Of a DNA stretch of 59,608 nucleotides, positions 1 to 8,436 are shown in pieces. The DNA is taken from contig WGMS01000036.1 of assembly GCA_016124935.1 (NCBI GenBank), positions 1-59,608 of the forward strand, written 5' to 3'. The notes beneath the pieces were generated by a model that made no database searches, was not told the DNA's origin, and saw only the letters and a program-made list of their open reading frames with translations. A program made the position numbers and the translations under genes. The first letter of the stretch is position 1. Every line of letters starts with the position of its first letter. The DNA comes from a bacterium (GTDB lineage: Bacteria > Cyanobacteriota > Vampirovibrionia > Obscuribacterales > Obscuribacteraceae).

Positions 1-177
1 AAATTGAGTCGCGTTTAGCGGGGCTGTTTGGGAGATGCGGAGCCTTAGTATGGCGGAGCAAAGAAATTGAGTCGCGTTTAGCGGGGCTGTTTGGGAGATG
101 CGGAGCCTTAGTATGGCGGAGCAAAGAAATTGAGTCGCGTTAAGCGGGGCTGTTTGGGAGATGCGGAGCCTTAGTAT
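1..177. repeat. 63-bp tandem repeat, 2.8 copies, running off the left edge
   Basis: Copies at 1-63 and 64-126 are identical, and a third partial copy at 127-177 matches except for one T-to-A change near 142. Because 63 is divisible by three, the frame starting at base 3 is open through the array, encoding a 21-residue repeat beginning IESRLAGLFGRCGALVW and closing with RSKE. The single substitution in the last copy creates a TAA stop at 141-143. The array may therefore be the 3' end of a gene entering from the left, or a non-coding minisatellite that happens to be open. No partner protein is visible to decide. Confidence 0.9.
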
Positions 178-758
178 AGGTTTCACCCGATAAATTTATA
201 CTGAAACGGCAATTGTCCCCGTTTGAAGATTGGCTATGATGATGGAAGATTGTTGAATACAGGCTATGGAGCGGCTCTGAATAAGCGATTTCGTTTTGCG
301 GTCAATCGGCAAACAGATTGAATAAAACATCGACGCGGTACACACAGTTCAAGAGCCCCCATAGCCCTTACCAAAATTTTTTAAGAGCGATTCTGCCATA
401 CTCTGCAAATAGGATTCGGATTTTTCCGAATTCTATTTGTTTGTGGGGTCTTTTTTATCTGGTGGAGTGTCGAGTTTGAGCTGCCACCCATGGTCTCCCT
501 CCAATTGCCCCAGAGATAGTATGCGTGGCAGCGATCTTCGATAATAAGCGCGCTTAATAAGCGAGTCAAGTTAAGGACCGACAGCAGCTATTTCTAAAAC
601 TATGAAATAGATATCTAACTATTTGCTCCGACTTCATACGTGATTTTACGCAGGTGGGTGGGGATTTACGCATTTACGGGAGCTGTCCGGAGCCATAGAC
701 TGTATTCAAAGAGCCGAGAGCCGAAACGGGCTCCGAATCCAGCAAAAATGAGAAGATC
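178..758. other. Intergenic region with one strong hairpin
   Basis: I see no convincing gene in this 580-base stretch. It contains a hairpin at 407-438 with two 14-base arms (one mismatch) around a TTTT loop, followed about 11 bases later by a run of six T at 451-456. This could be a rightward terminator, but the T run is farther from the stem than usual. The open frame at 381-569 on the minus strand starts with TTG, lacks a ribosome binding site and has no coding character. Confidence 0.5.
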
Positions 759-1409
759 ATGAAAAATTTCCACCTCTCCCTCCTTTTACTAGCACTGACT
801 TACTGTGTAAGCCTGCCGGCATCGGCTCAGCAAGCTTATGGTCAGCAGGGATTCGTTCCGATCAATCAGATGGGCGGTGTTCCTGGAAGCATCCCCGGCA
901 TGGTCGGCGGTGGTGCCTATGACAACAATCAGGGGCAATTCCAGCCAGTACCCCAGGGCGGATTCATGGCTAATTCTATGCAGGGTGGACAGGGATTTGC
1001 ACCCATGCAGAATTTTAATACCAGCCAGTCCATCATGGATGGCGGTCAGGGTTATTCTACATCCAATCTGGACACCAGAAGTCCTTATGAACAGCAGGAG
1101 CACGCTCTGCAAGAAGCAAAAATGTTGCAGGAGTTGCAAGAGCTGAAGCAAAAAAGAGAGACTGATCAAAGTTTTCGCGGTGGTGTAGAGGAAGGCTTCG
1201 TATCCAAGTCCTCGAAGAAAGAGAAAGGCAAATTATCGAGAGCCATGGGTAAAATGGGTACTCTGGTGCGCAGAAGTGCAGAAGCCGCAGCCCCGGCCGG
1301 AGCCGCAGTCGGTACTCTATTCATAATGCGCGCCGCCTTCGGACCGCCTGCTACTTTCATGCCTGTCGCCACTCCGACCGGCACAGCATTCATTCCGATG
1401 AGCAGATAG
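759..1409 (+). CDS. Secreted Gln/Gly/Met-rich protein of unknown function
   Basis: The 216-residue product begins with a clear signal peptide (about residues 1-23, cleavage likely after PASA before QQA). The mature part starts with a low-complexity Gln/Gly/Met-rich region to about residue 110. A charged helical stretch of Glu, Gln, Lys and Leu follows at about 108-135, then a Lys/Ser-rich patch. An Ala/Gly-rich hydrophobic segment ends the protein (about 172-195), possibly a membrane-associating helix. I recognise no family. It is monocistronic, in + orientation. The ATG has only a weak purine-rich stretch (GAGAAG) upstream, but the signal peptide supports it. Confidence 0.75.
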   Translation: MKNFHLSLLLLALTYCVSLPASAQQAYGQQGFVPINQMGGVPGSIPGMVGGGAYDNNQGQFQPVPQGGFMANSMQGGQGFAPMQNFNTSQSIMDGGQGYSTSNLDTRSPYEQQEHALQEAKMLQELQELKQKRETDQSFRGGVEEGFVSKSSKKEKGKLSRAMGKMGTLVRRSAEAAAPAGAAVGTLFIMRAAFGPPATFMPVATPTGTAFIPMSR

Positions 1410-1596
1410 TCCGTTAATTATCGAACAAAATACTCAATGCAATTGAGGTCGGCTTTCAAATTGCGCTGGGGGCTCGATCTACACTAAGCGAGTTGCCTTG
1501 TTACTTAAGATCATGCTTCCTTTTCCCACAGCCTAGCTTGCTTTATACTAAGGTACTTGCATCGACTATTCGTCTCAGGCGAGAGAGGGTTCTGCC

Positions 1597-1842
1597 ATGA
1601 CCGATCTTAGCACTTGCCCCAAATGTGATAGTGAAGAGTTCGTCGCTACGGCTTTCGGATTGACCAGGGGAAGGCAGATTGGTATCACGACCGGTCTGGT
1701 GAAGAAGGTGACTCCTTCTGTTTATGTCTGCTGTGATTGCGGCTATCTGGAAATGTGGGTAGATTCGAAGGAAGACCTGCAAGAGATTCGCAACTATTAC
1801 CTGGATAAGCCGGCTATTTCTAAAGAGACCGTCAAGATCTAA
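1597..1842 (+). CDS. Small zinc-ribbon protein
   Basis: This is an 81-residue cytoplasmic protein with two cysteine knuckles, CPKC at residues 7-10 and CCDC at about 45-48, spaced as in a zinc ribbon. No other domain is visible; the C-terminus is a short charged helix followed by a tail. Such proteins bind one structural zinc and may contact nucleic acid or protein, but nothing here identifies the partner. The ATG is well placed behind a GAGAGAGGG ribosome binding site. A TATACT hexamer at 1544-1549 could be the -10 element, though no good -35 is seen. The next gene is convergent and begins only four bases away. Confidence 0.8.
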   Translation: MTDLSTCPKCDSEEFVATAFGLTRGRQIGITTGLVKKVTPSVYVCCDCGYLEMWVDSKEDLQEIRNYYLDKPAISKETVKI

Positions 1843-1845
1843 GAA

Positions 1846-2424
1846 CTAGCAGATCGTTTTAAACACAGAATTCAAGCTGTCTTCCATGGCATCGAGCTGT
1901 TTGAGATCATAATTCCAGCGCGTCAGGAAATCTTTGAACGGCATATCCTTGTCCGTGTCCGACTTTGCCGATTCTATGGCAGCCAGTAATTCTCTCGACT
2001 TGCTTTGCAGGCAGGTGCTTAGGGCTGAAGTTTTGTCTTTGCCCAGTCGCTCCATGACCAGTCCGGTGCGATTCTGGACGGTCAGGGAGCCTTTCGCCAG
2101 GTCGTCCCTGCCGTCTTGTCGATGCCGCAGGACCATCGCCGAGGACATGGTCAGATTTTTAACCAGGATTTCGGCCAGAACCTCCGCACAGGTAGCGTCT
2201 TTGTTCCGCAGGATCTCGAATATTCTCTCGGAGGGCTTGTTGTCCAGGGACCAGTCGTCGCTCAACCAGGATACAAAGAAGGCCCGCATTGTTTCTGGGC
2301 TGACCAGGAACCGATCCAGATTATGCGCTTCGGCCCTCTCAGAATCAGTATCGTTTGAATAGATTGCATCGAGAATCTCTGCTGCTCTATCTACCTGACT
2401 TCTGAACGATTCCGCTCTTTCCAT
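1846..2424 (-). CDS. Hypothetical protein, mostly helical
   Basis: The 192-residue product, starting MERAESFRS, is predicted soluble and rich in charged helices, with no signal peptide, membrane segment or motif I recognise. A longer frame reaches 2562, but that would overlap the start of the divergent kinase gene. The ATG at 2424 has a GGAG about 11 bases upstream, so I chose it. The roughly 110 bases between this start and the kinase start at 2532 would carry both divergent promoters. A role in regulating the neighbouring kinase is possible, but only adjacency suggests it. Confidence 0.65.
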   Translation of the reverse strand: MERAESFRSQVDRAAEILDAIYSNDTDSERAEAHNLDRFLVSPETMRAFFVSWLSDDWSLDNKPSERIFEILRNKDATCAEVLAEILVKNLTMSSAMVLRHRQDGRDDLAKGSLTVQNRTGLVMERLGKDKTSALSTCLQSKSRELLAAIESAKSDTDKDMPFKDFLTRWNYDLKQLDAMEDSLNSVFKTIC

Positions 2425-2531
2425 GAGGTTGCTCCGATTTGTTTGATGATCCAATGGCGGAGCGATTATTCCACAAATCCGCCACATTATAAATATACTC
2501 TCTAGCAGATTGGATCTTTCATATTCGTTAA

Positions 2532-4496
2532 ATGAATTCAGATAGAACTTCGAGGGCCACAAGACTATTAGATCAGCTTCCTGCTTTGATTGCCAATCGC
2601 TTCGAAGTGATTGACTGCATCGGGCGTGGTGGTGTGGGCGTGGTCTTGAAGTGCAAAGACGTTGTCCTCAACAATATTGTCGCTGTCAAATTTTTGCTGA
2701 GAGAGATAAACCAGGAGGAAGCAGCCAGATTTCAGAGAGAAGCCGTAACTGCCGCCAGGCTGAACCATCGCAATATTGTTCGGGTTGTTGACTTTGGGCA
2801 GAATCAAGATGGGCGGCTCTATCTGGTCATGGAGTACCTCGAGGGCAGGACTCTGTTGGATGAAATCGAGGCGGAAGGACCCTATTCGCTATCTGCTGCC
2901 CTTCCCATTCTGCTTAGAATCTGTGACGGACTCTCCCATGCGCACAATCTCAATGTTCTTCACCGTGATGTGAAGCCGTCAAACGTTATGCTGGCGGAAG
3001 AACCTGGCGGCAAGATCGTTCCTAAACTTGTCGATTTCGGTCTGGCTCGAATTCAGAGTCAGATGGAGGAACAGCAACTCACTACCGGAGGGAGGGTCTT
3101 CGGCTCTCCTTCTTATTTGAGCCCGGAATCGGCCACCGGTGGAAAAATAGACTACAGAACCGATATCTATAGTCTTGGCTGTCTGATTTTCGAGGTTCTC
3201 ACCGGAGCCCCGCCCTTTCTTGGCGAGACTGCTTTCGAGACGCTGAATCAGAAGATCAGTCAGCGGGCGCCTACTTTGTTCGAGAAGACAGGCAAACGTT
3301 TCCCGGAAGAGATTGAACAGATCGTGGCTCGCTGCCTGGACATGGACCCGGAGCAACGCTATGGGTCTGTGAGCGACCTGAAGCAGGACCTGGAGGAGCT
3401 CTATGAGCTGGAGCCGGAGTTGGGACTGGATTCTACAGGCGGGGACTTTTTGCATGACGAGGACAGTGAAGAAATAGACATCAGCGAAACTCTTGTTCTT
3501 CAAGCTTATCCCCCTTCTGGTTCTGCTTCTGGTGCTCAGTCAAAGTCCATGCCGAGGCGGCTGAATTACAGGGCGGTGACAGTGGTCGTCTTTCTCTTCC
3601 TCTTTGGATTGACGACGCTGTTTCTTTCGGTTCAAGCGATTCTTTTCCCAGAAAACCTTCAGATCAAAGAGAAAAATAAAGATCAGGAGTTCTATAACCT
3701 GGGCACAAAATCCTATTTTTACCGGGAAGAGTTCAATGGCTATGAGTGGCTTCGCTACAGGGGCTATAACCTCAGCGAGGCGCTCAGGGAGCTTTCGACC
3801 GTCAAGAGAGTTAATGCTGTCAGAATAAAAGACCAGAATTTGCGGGGTATTTCGATAGAAGTCCTCGGTTCGATGAAGTTGCATGCGCTCACCCTTGATG
3901 AATGCAAGATTGATGATGGCACCCTGGAAGAGATTAGCAAGATGACCGATCTCAACTATCTCGACCTCAGTAAATCTAAGGGCTTTAGTGAGCACGGGGC
4001 GTTAAAGCTTTCTCGGCTGAAGTATTTGAAGCGCCTGGATCTGCACGGTTCCGATGTGACCGACGCTGTTTTCGATGCGATCCAGAACCTGCGCCTGCTC
4101 ACCGTTGTCGATCTAACCAATTGTCACTTTCAGGAAGGGCGTGGTATGGAGAAGCTCGTCAATCTTCCTTTGTTGAATACCCTGGCTCTGGGCGGCGCCT
4201 CGGTCGACTTGAGCAAGCAAGGCCGGCTGTCCTTCCTGCAGGACTGTACCAGATTGCGGCAGCTTTCTCTTTCATACATGCCGATCACCAATGAGGACCT
4301 GGTCTATATAAAGGACCTACCATTGCGCAAGCTCTATCTGACTAAGGCGATGATCGATGACAGGGGGCTCGAGAGCTTGAAGGAAATGAAGACCCTTAGA
4401 GAGCTGGGTCTGTTCGACTGTTTGAAAGTCACTATTGGTGGTATCAGAACGCTAAAAAAGTTAATACCCGGACTTACAGTGACGACAAAGACGTGA
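2532..4496 (+). CDS. Transmembrane Ser/Thr protein kinase with extracytoplasmic leucine-rich repeats
   Basis: The 654-residue protein begins with a complete Hanks-type kinase domain (about 23-290). It has a glycine loop GRGGVGVV at 31-38, ATP-contacting Lys53 in VAVKF, the catalytic loop HRDVKPSN at 144-151, DFG at 168-170, and GSPSYLSPE in the activation segment. An acidic linker follows, then a single membrane helix at about 348-371. The C-terminal part (about 430-650) is built of leucine-rich repeats of the form L..L.L..t.i.D.gl and would lie outside the membrane. The order kinase, membrane helix, sensor is the usual PknB-like arrangement, with LRRs replacing PASTA repeats. The ligand is unknown. 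All catalytic residues are present. Confidence 0.93.
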   Translation: MNSDRTSRATRLLDQLPALIANRFEVIDCIGRGGVGVVLKCKDVVLNNIVAVKFLLREINQEEAARFQREAVTAARLNHRNIVRVVDFGQNQDGRLYLVMEYLEGRTLLDEIEAEGPYSLSAALPILLRICDGLSHAHNLNVLHRDVKPSNVMLAEEPGGKIVPKLVDFGLARIQSQMEEQQLTTGGRVFGSPSYLSPESATGGKIDYRTDIYSLGCLIFEVLTGAPPFLGETAFETLNQKISQRAPTLFEKTGKRFPEEIEQIVARCLDMDPEQRYGSVSDLKQDLEELYELEPELGLDSTGGDFLHDEDSEEIDISETLVLQAYPPSGSASGAQSKSMPRRLNYRAVTVVVFLFLFGLTTLFLSVQAILFPENLQIKEKNKDQEFYNLGTKSYFYREEFNGYEWLRYRGYNLSEALRELSTVKRVNAVRIKDQNLRGISIEVLGSMKLHALTLDECKIDDGTLEEISKMTDLNYLDLSKSKGFSEHGALKLSRLKYLKRLDLHGSDVTDAVFDAIQNLRLLTVVDLTNCHFQEGRGMEKLVNLPLLNTLALGGASVDLSKQGRLSFLQDCTRLRQLSLSYMPITNEDLVYIKDLPLRKLYLTKAMIDDRGLESLKEMKTLRELGLFDCLKVTIGGIRTLKKLIPGLTVTTKT

Positions 4497-4600
4497 TGAA
4501 AATATATCGGACTCTGGCTGTAGACACTGGGCCTGTGGCGGATTAGAAATTTGACTAGTGGGTAATTTATTTAGTGGAGTCACCCACCCAGGAGAGTCTG

Positions 4601-4849
4601 ATGAGCCTAGACGCCAGGCAGGATATAGATCAAGTCAACCGTATGGTGGACAATTTGTTGGAGCTTGCAGATGAAGCTTTGGAGGACGGCAGTCCTATAG
4701 ACCCGGAGCAGGTCAAAGAGATGGTTTTGCAGATCAAAGAGCTGTTGATCGAGCTTTTCGATAATGACTTTGAAGGATGGGACGCCGGTAGTGGCAGCTC
4801 TGATGAAGATGACGACGGTTTCTTCGGCGAAGAGGAAATGGCTGATTGA
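4601..4849 (+). CDS. Small acidic protein
   Basis: An 82-residue, strongly acidic protein, starting MSLDARQD. The first two thirds form amphipathic helices rich in Leu, Glu and Asp. The last 25 residues are a disordered Gly/Ser/Asp/Glu tail. I recognise no family; such proteins often act as small binding or adaptor factors, but that is a guess. A GTG at 4574 extends the frame by nine codons. The ATG at 4601 has a good GGAGAG six bases or so upstream and is preferred. It follows the LRR-kinase by about 100 bases on the same strand and may be co-transcribed with it. Confidence 0.65.
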   Translation: MSLDARQDIDQVNRMVDNLLELADEALEDGSPIDPEQVKEMVLQIKELLIELFDNDFEGWDAGSGSSDEDDDGFFGEEEMAD

Positions 4850-4863
4850 GCTTTTGGCAGGTA

Positions 4864-5067
4864 TCAGACCCACCAGAGTCCCAGAAATACAAAGATTCCT
4901 GCGATTAAAATACCTGTCTTCCAAATATCTGTCCCGAAAAACCTGAGCGGATTGACTCGAATGAGGTCCGCTCCCGCCAATACTATGGCGCCGGAAACCC
5001 AGCTGGTGAATGTGACCAGAGCCACAAAACCAAGAACCAGCCGAATTTTTTCGAACAGCGCTATCAA
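4864..5067 (-). CDS. Small two-helix membrane protein
   Basis: The 67-residue product is mostly hydrophobic. One membrane helix spans about residues 10-32 and a second about 49-66, joined by a short polar loop. No family is recognised. There is no ATG in frame: TTG at 5067 is the likely start, and an ATT or ATC slightly upstream sits nearer to a GAGGG motif, so the exact start is uncertain. It is convergent with the acidic protein gene ending at 4849. Hydrophobic content and length argue for a real gene, but the weak start keeps confidence moderate. Confidence 0.5.
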   Translation of the reverse strand: MIALFEKIRLVLGFVALVTFTSWVSGAIVLAGADLIRVNPLRFFGTDIWKTGILIAGIFVFLGLWWV

Positions 5068-5403
5068 TAACTCGATAATTGAGTTACCCTCGCAAACGCA
5101 CCAGTTATATTCAAGTCTATAGCACGCTCTTGCGATCTAGCAAGTTTGATATGGTTCATTATTGCGGTAGACATTGGTATGTCCAGGTATGCTTGTGTAA
5201 CTGAATATGGTGGCTAAATTATAAGGTTGGCATTAAGGAAAGAGCCTGAAAGCCCCCAGGGCTGTATCATAGTAGTATCGAGTCTATTGATTGGTTCATT
5301 GGCATAGCAGGCGCGAGAGTCAGAGCGCTTCGCTTCTGTTTTGCACAGAATCGAATCTATAGCAGGTTTGGTTATCTTTCGTTCGGCGGGAGGTGAGCTG
5401 TTC
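5068..5403. other. Intergenic region, no gene seen
   Basis: These 336 bases separate two membrane-protein genes that point away from each other, so they should contain both promoters. I see no RNA gene, repeat or protein motif. A TTG-started extension of the downstream gene reaches 5341 but lacks a ribosome binding site. Confidence 0.5.
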
Positions 5404-5769
5404 ATGGCCTGTTATCTTTTGCTTGTCTTGTTCGCTGTAACGGCAGTGATTATGTATCTAGCAATATCATCGCTTTTCTTGTTTGTGGTTCGCGGCCTTG
5501 TTCCATTGCTGGCATCGATTGCATCCGACCTTGTGAAAGGTTTTAGCTTCGTTCCTTCTCTGGCCGGAGCGCTACTGGGAAGATTCAGCAATGGAGCTCG
5601 CCATGCAGCCTCAGAGAGAATGTTTCGATTGAGTGCCTATCTCATACTGGGCTTTATGGCTGCCGGTTTTTTCTGGACGCAGTCGGTCGGTGCTAAGCAT
5701 AAGAGTACGGATCCTGTCGACCAGGCACCATATACGCAACCGGTTACAGATAGAATTAAGATCAAATAG
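5404..5769 (+). CDS. Membrane protein of unknown function
   Basis: The 121-residue protein (MACYLLLVLF...) has an N-terminal membrane helix at about 3-30 and a second hydrophobic helix at about 78-97. Between them is a segment of moderate hydrophobicity with scattered Arg. The C-terminus is short and polar. I recognise no family. The start at 5404 is chosen because GGAGGTGA sits about eight bases upstream, which is the best ribosome binding site in this part of the window. A longer TTG-started frame from 5341 is less likely. It ends just before a hairpin terminator. Confidence 0.65.
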   Translation: MACYLLLVLFAVTAVIMYLAISSLFLFVVRGLVPLLASIASDLVKGFSFVPSLAGALLGRFSNGARHAASERMFRLSAYLILGFMAAGFFWTQSVGAKHKSTDPVDQAPYTQPVTDRIKIK

Positions 5770-5783
5770 ACATCAAATAGCTG

Positions 5784-5818
5784 GCCCGCTCTTGCAAGTA
5801 TGAGCGGGCTTGTTATTT
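5784..5818. terminator. Rho-independent terminator between convergent genes
   Basis: A perfect 8-bp stem GCCCGCTC/GAGCGGGC (5784-5791 and 5802-5809) with a 10-base loop is followed by TTGTTATTT. It lies between the stop of the plus-strand membrane protein and the stop of the minus-strand gene ending at 5813, so it probably ends transcription arriving from the left. The leftward T run is poor. Confidence 0.75.
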
Positions 5819-7018
5819 GGCTTTGCTGAACTTCGAAACGTCTCGTCTCAAAGACGCGAAGCTCAAAATTGCCTGCTCCAGGCTTGCTCCGCCTATCCTG
5901 ACAAGATCAACCATGTTTCTTGCGTGGGTGATGACCAGATCATCAGCATTGAACATCTTGATCAAAACTTCAGCCATCTGGGTGTCCGAATCGAAGCACT
6001 GTAGCATGGCGTTCTTGAAATCTTCTTTTGTGGTGCTTTTGCTTAGCGGGAAGCCGATTATTTTGCAAAAATCAACTGCGCGGGTGACCATGAGCTTTGT
6101 CAGTTCATTGACGTCTTCAGGGCTTAAATAGCCGCAGGCGAGAAGAAACTTGTGCAGGTTTATGCTCTCTTGCTCCTCGGTGTTGACAGAGTCTCGATTA
6201 ACCAGAAAGTGCACAGCTTCGTGGGCATTGATATAGCCGCTCTCAATCAGCTTGCTCAAACCAAGGACGGCGGACACCAGGGTCGCATCAATCCAGTCGA
6301 AGCTGCCCAGAACTTGTTCCAGTGGTAGATTGTTGGCGACGGCAAAATTAATTGCCGGCTCCAGGTCTCTGTCGCTGCAGATTTTTCCTGCCACCAGCAG
6401 ATCCCTCAGGTCGATATCAATTATCGGGCTGATGTTCTCGGATTCGAGATTGAGGAGCATGAACTTGAGCTTGTCTACGGCTTCTGGATAGGTTATCTCT
6501 TTCTGGCGAATGCTGCGTTGCAGGTTGAGCGCTTCGTCTATCAGGGGCTCTTTAACATTCATATGAATGCAGAGCACACGGCCCAGAGGCAAACCGCAGA
6601 GTTCCTGGAGCGAGAGCGCACTGTTGAGCTGCTCTACGTCGGTAATTCCGGCAGCCAGTAAGAGCTCCCCAAGCCGTACAGACTCGATTTCTTCCACAGG
6701 GCAGCCCAGGGCTTCCAGGGCCTCTTTTACATTGAGGTTGTTCCGTTTGGCTATGGAGAAGGCTTCTCTGATCTGGTCGAAATCGACCAGTCCACGGCGA
6801 TAGAGTCCATGGAATTCCAGGAGCTTACCCAGATCTTCATTGGTAAGCAGTCCGCGCACCACAAGCGTCCTGCCCAGGGGAATACCTATCTCCTGGGAAG
6901 AGAAGAGAGCGTTAGCCAGGTCTTCCGTATCCAGGGCATCAAGCGCTGCCAGAAATTCTCCAAACCTTATGCTCTGTCTTTTCTTATCCGTAATAGATGG
7001 GGATTTTTCTTGGTCCAA
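5813..7018 (-). CDS. Repeat protein of MshEN-like (type II secretion GspE N-terminal-like) modules
   Basis: The 401-residue soluble protein repeats a module of about 60-70 residues. Its pattern is a short helix RxGEFLaa, then DxEDLxxAL..Q...G.PLGR.L...G, then another helical pair. Copies begin near residues 19, 115, 204 and 285. The G.PLGR.L..G signature resembles the MshEN domain at the N-terminus of GspE/PilB-type ATPases, which in some proteins binds c-di-GMP. No ATPase domain is attached, and no membrane segment is present. The likely start is TTG at 7018, downstream of a TGAGG; no ATG is available in frame. It may act as a receptor or scaffold, but that is inference. Confidence 0.7.
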   Translation of the reverse strand: MDQEKSPSITDKKRQSIRFGEFLAALDALDTEDLANALFSSQEIGIPLGRTLVVRGLLTNEDLGKLLEFHGLYRRGLVDFDQIREAFSIAKRNNLNVKEALEALGCPVEEIESVRLGELLLAAGITDVEQLNSALSLQELCGLPLGRVLCIHMNVKEPLIDEALNLQRSIRQKEITYPEAVDKLKFMLLNLESENISPIIDIDLRDLLVAGKICSDRDLEPAINFAVANNLPLEQVLGSFDWIDATLVSAVLGLSKLIESGYINAHEAVHFLVNRDSVNTEEQESINLHKFLLACGYLSPEDVNELTKLMVTRAVDFCKIIGFPLSKSTTKEDFKNAMLQCFDSDTQMAEVLIKMFNADDLVITHARNMVDLVRIGGASLEQAILSFASLRRDVSKFSKAK

Positions 7019-7197
7019 TTTCGGAATTATGCCTCAGAGTGACCCTGCCATGGTCTATATCTGTTATACCGCCAGGACCGGTTATATTCACCTGAACACC
7101 GCTCCAAATTTGAGGCATGGGCGGAAGAGCCCGCCTGGTAGGGCTTGAATATCATTGAGGAGCGGTTTCAATCTTTGTCGACCGGTAATTTTATGGG

Positions 7198-8436
7198 TCA
7201 TCGAGGCTGGTCGAGTTTTTCTAGCTCAAAGGCTTTATGTATTGCGCGTGCTGCGGCGACTGCGTCTTCTCTACTGACGATACAACTGATTTTTACCTCG
7301 CTCGACGAGATCAGTTTGATATTGATTTCGGCCTGACCGAGGGCGTCGAAGAGCCTTGCCGGAATATCGGGCTGTTCCATCAGACCGGCTCCGATCAAGC
7401 TTACTTTGGCGCAATCAGAATCGGTTTGTACGTCCGAGGCGCCCAGCTCGGTCTTGAGGTTGTTCATTACGCGTATTGTGTCCTCCAGCGCTTCTTCGTG
7501 CACTGTGAAGGTAATGCTGTTATGACCGGAGGTAGGATGGAAAGACTGCATGATCATATCAAGACCGATACTTTCGTCAGCCAGGGCCCGAGCAACTTTT
7601 CCGGCTATGCCCGGTTGGTCGGGAACATTCATTATCGCAATCGCTGCCTGGTTCTTGTCGACGGCTACAGCGCTGATCGAGCGAAAAATCTCCATGTCGC
7701 CTCCTGTTATCAATGTACCTTGATGATCCGGTTTGAAAGTATTTCTGATTCGCAAATTTACCGAATATACCCTGGCGAGTTCCACTGCCCGAGAGTGGAT
7801 CACTTTGGCTCCCAGCCTTGCCATCTCTAGAACTTCGTTATAAGAGACTTTGTCCAGTAGTGCCGCATCCGGTACTATCCTGGGGTCCGCGGTATAGATG
7901 CCGTCCACATCGGTATAGATATCACATTCGATCGCTTTTATCTGAGCCGCCAGCGCCACCGCCGTGGTATCAGAGCCGCCTCGGCCCAGAGTCGTAACAT
8001 CCCCTGCCGCATTGACTCCCTGGAATCCGGCTAGGATTAAGGCATCGTTGTCGATCAGGTGTCTTCTCAAAACATCTTCTTTTATTTCAACAATTCTGGC
8101 ATTGGTATGTTTGCTCTCGGTAAAGATGCCTACCTGTTGCCCTGTAAGTGATTTGGCTTCTATGCCGAGGTCGCTCAAGGTCATGGCGGTGAGCGCAATG
8201 CTGACTTGCTCACCTGTGGACAATAACAAATCGAGTTCTCTTTTTCTGGGGGTTTTAGAACATTGCCGAGCCAGCCTGGCTAGATAGTCGGTGGTGCCGC
8301 CCATGGCAGAGACCACGACAATCACTTTGCCGTGGGAGCAAGCGTCTGCGACAACGCCTGCGACGTGACGAATACGTCCGACATTCCCTACGGATGTGCC
8401 ACCGAATTTGAGGACTTTGATCTCAGTCAATTTCAA
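7198..8436 (-). CDS. lysC: Aspartate kinase
   Basis: Catalyses ATP-dependent phosphorylation of aspartate, the first step toward lysine, threonine and methionine. The 412-residue protein has the amino-acid kinase signature KFGGTSVG at about residues 10-17 and FQGVNAAGDVTTLGRGGSDT around 140-160. Two C-terminal ACT domains (about 265-335 and 345-410) would bind the feedback inhibitor. Length is typical of a monofunctional enzyme. It starts with TTG (8436, or a second TTG at 8430) inside the end of thrB, so it is the last gene of the hom-thrC-thrB-lysC unit and probably translationally coupled. Confidence 0.96.
   Translation of the reverse strand: MKLTEIKVLKFGGTSVGNVGRIRHVAGVVADACSHGKVIVVVSAMGGTTDYLARLARQCSKTPRKRELDLLLSTGEQVSIALTAMTLSDLGIEAKSLTGQQVGIFTESKHTNARIVEIKEDVLRRHLIDNDALILAGFQGVNAAGDVTTLGRGGSDTTAVALAAQIKAIECDIYTDVDGIYTADPRIVPDAALLDKVSYNEVLEMARLGAKVIHSRAVELARVYSVNLRIRNTFKPDHQGTLITGGDMEIFRSISAVAVDKNQAAIAIMNVPDQPGIAGKVARALADESIGLDMIMQSFHPTSGHNSITFTVHEEALEDTIRVMNNLKTELGASDVQTDSDCAKVSLIGAGLMEQPDIPARLFDALGQAEINIKLISSSEVKISCIVSREDAVAAARAIHKAFELEKLDQPR

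Noticed and set aside
1..177. CRISPR array
   Set aside because: The repeats are directly adjacent with no variable spacers, so it is a tandem repeat, not a CRISPR array.
381..569. 62-codon minus-strand open frame
   Set aside because: It starts at TTG, lacks a ribosome binding site, contains the hairpin at 407-438, and has no coding character.
7100..7145. Short GC-rich hairpin after lysC as a terminator
   Set aside because: The stem is about five base pairs and lacks a T run on the lysC strand.
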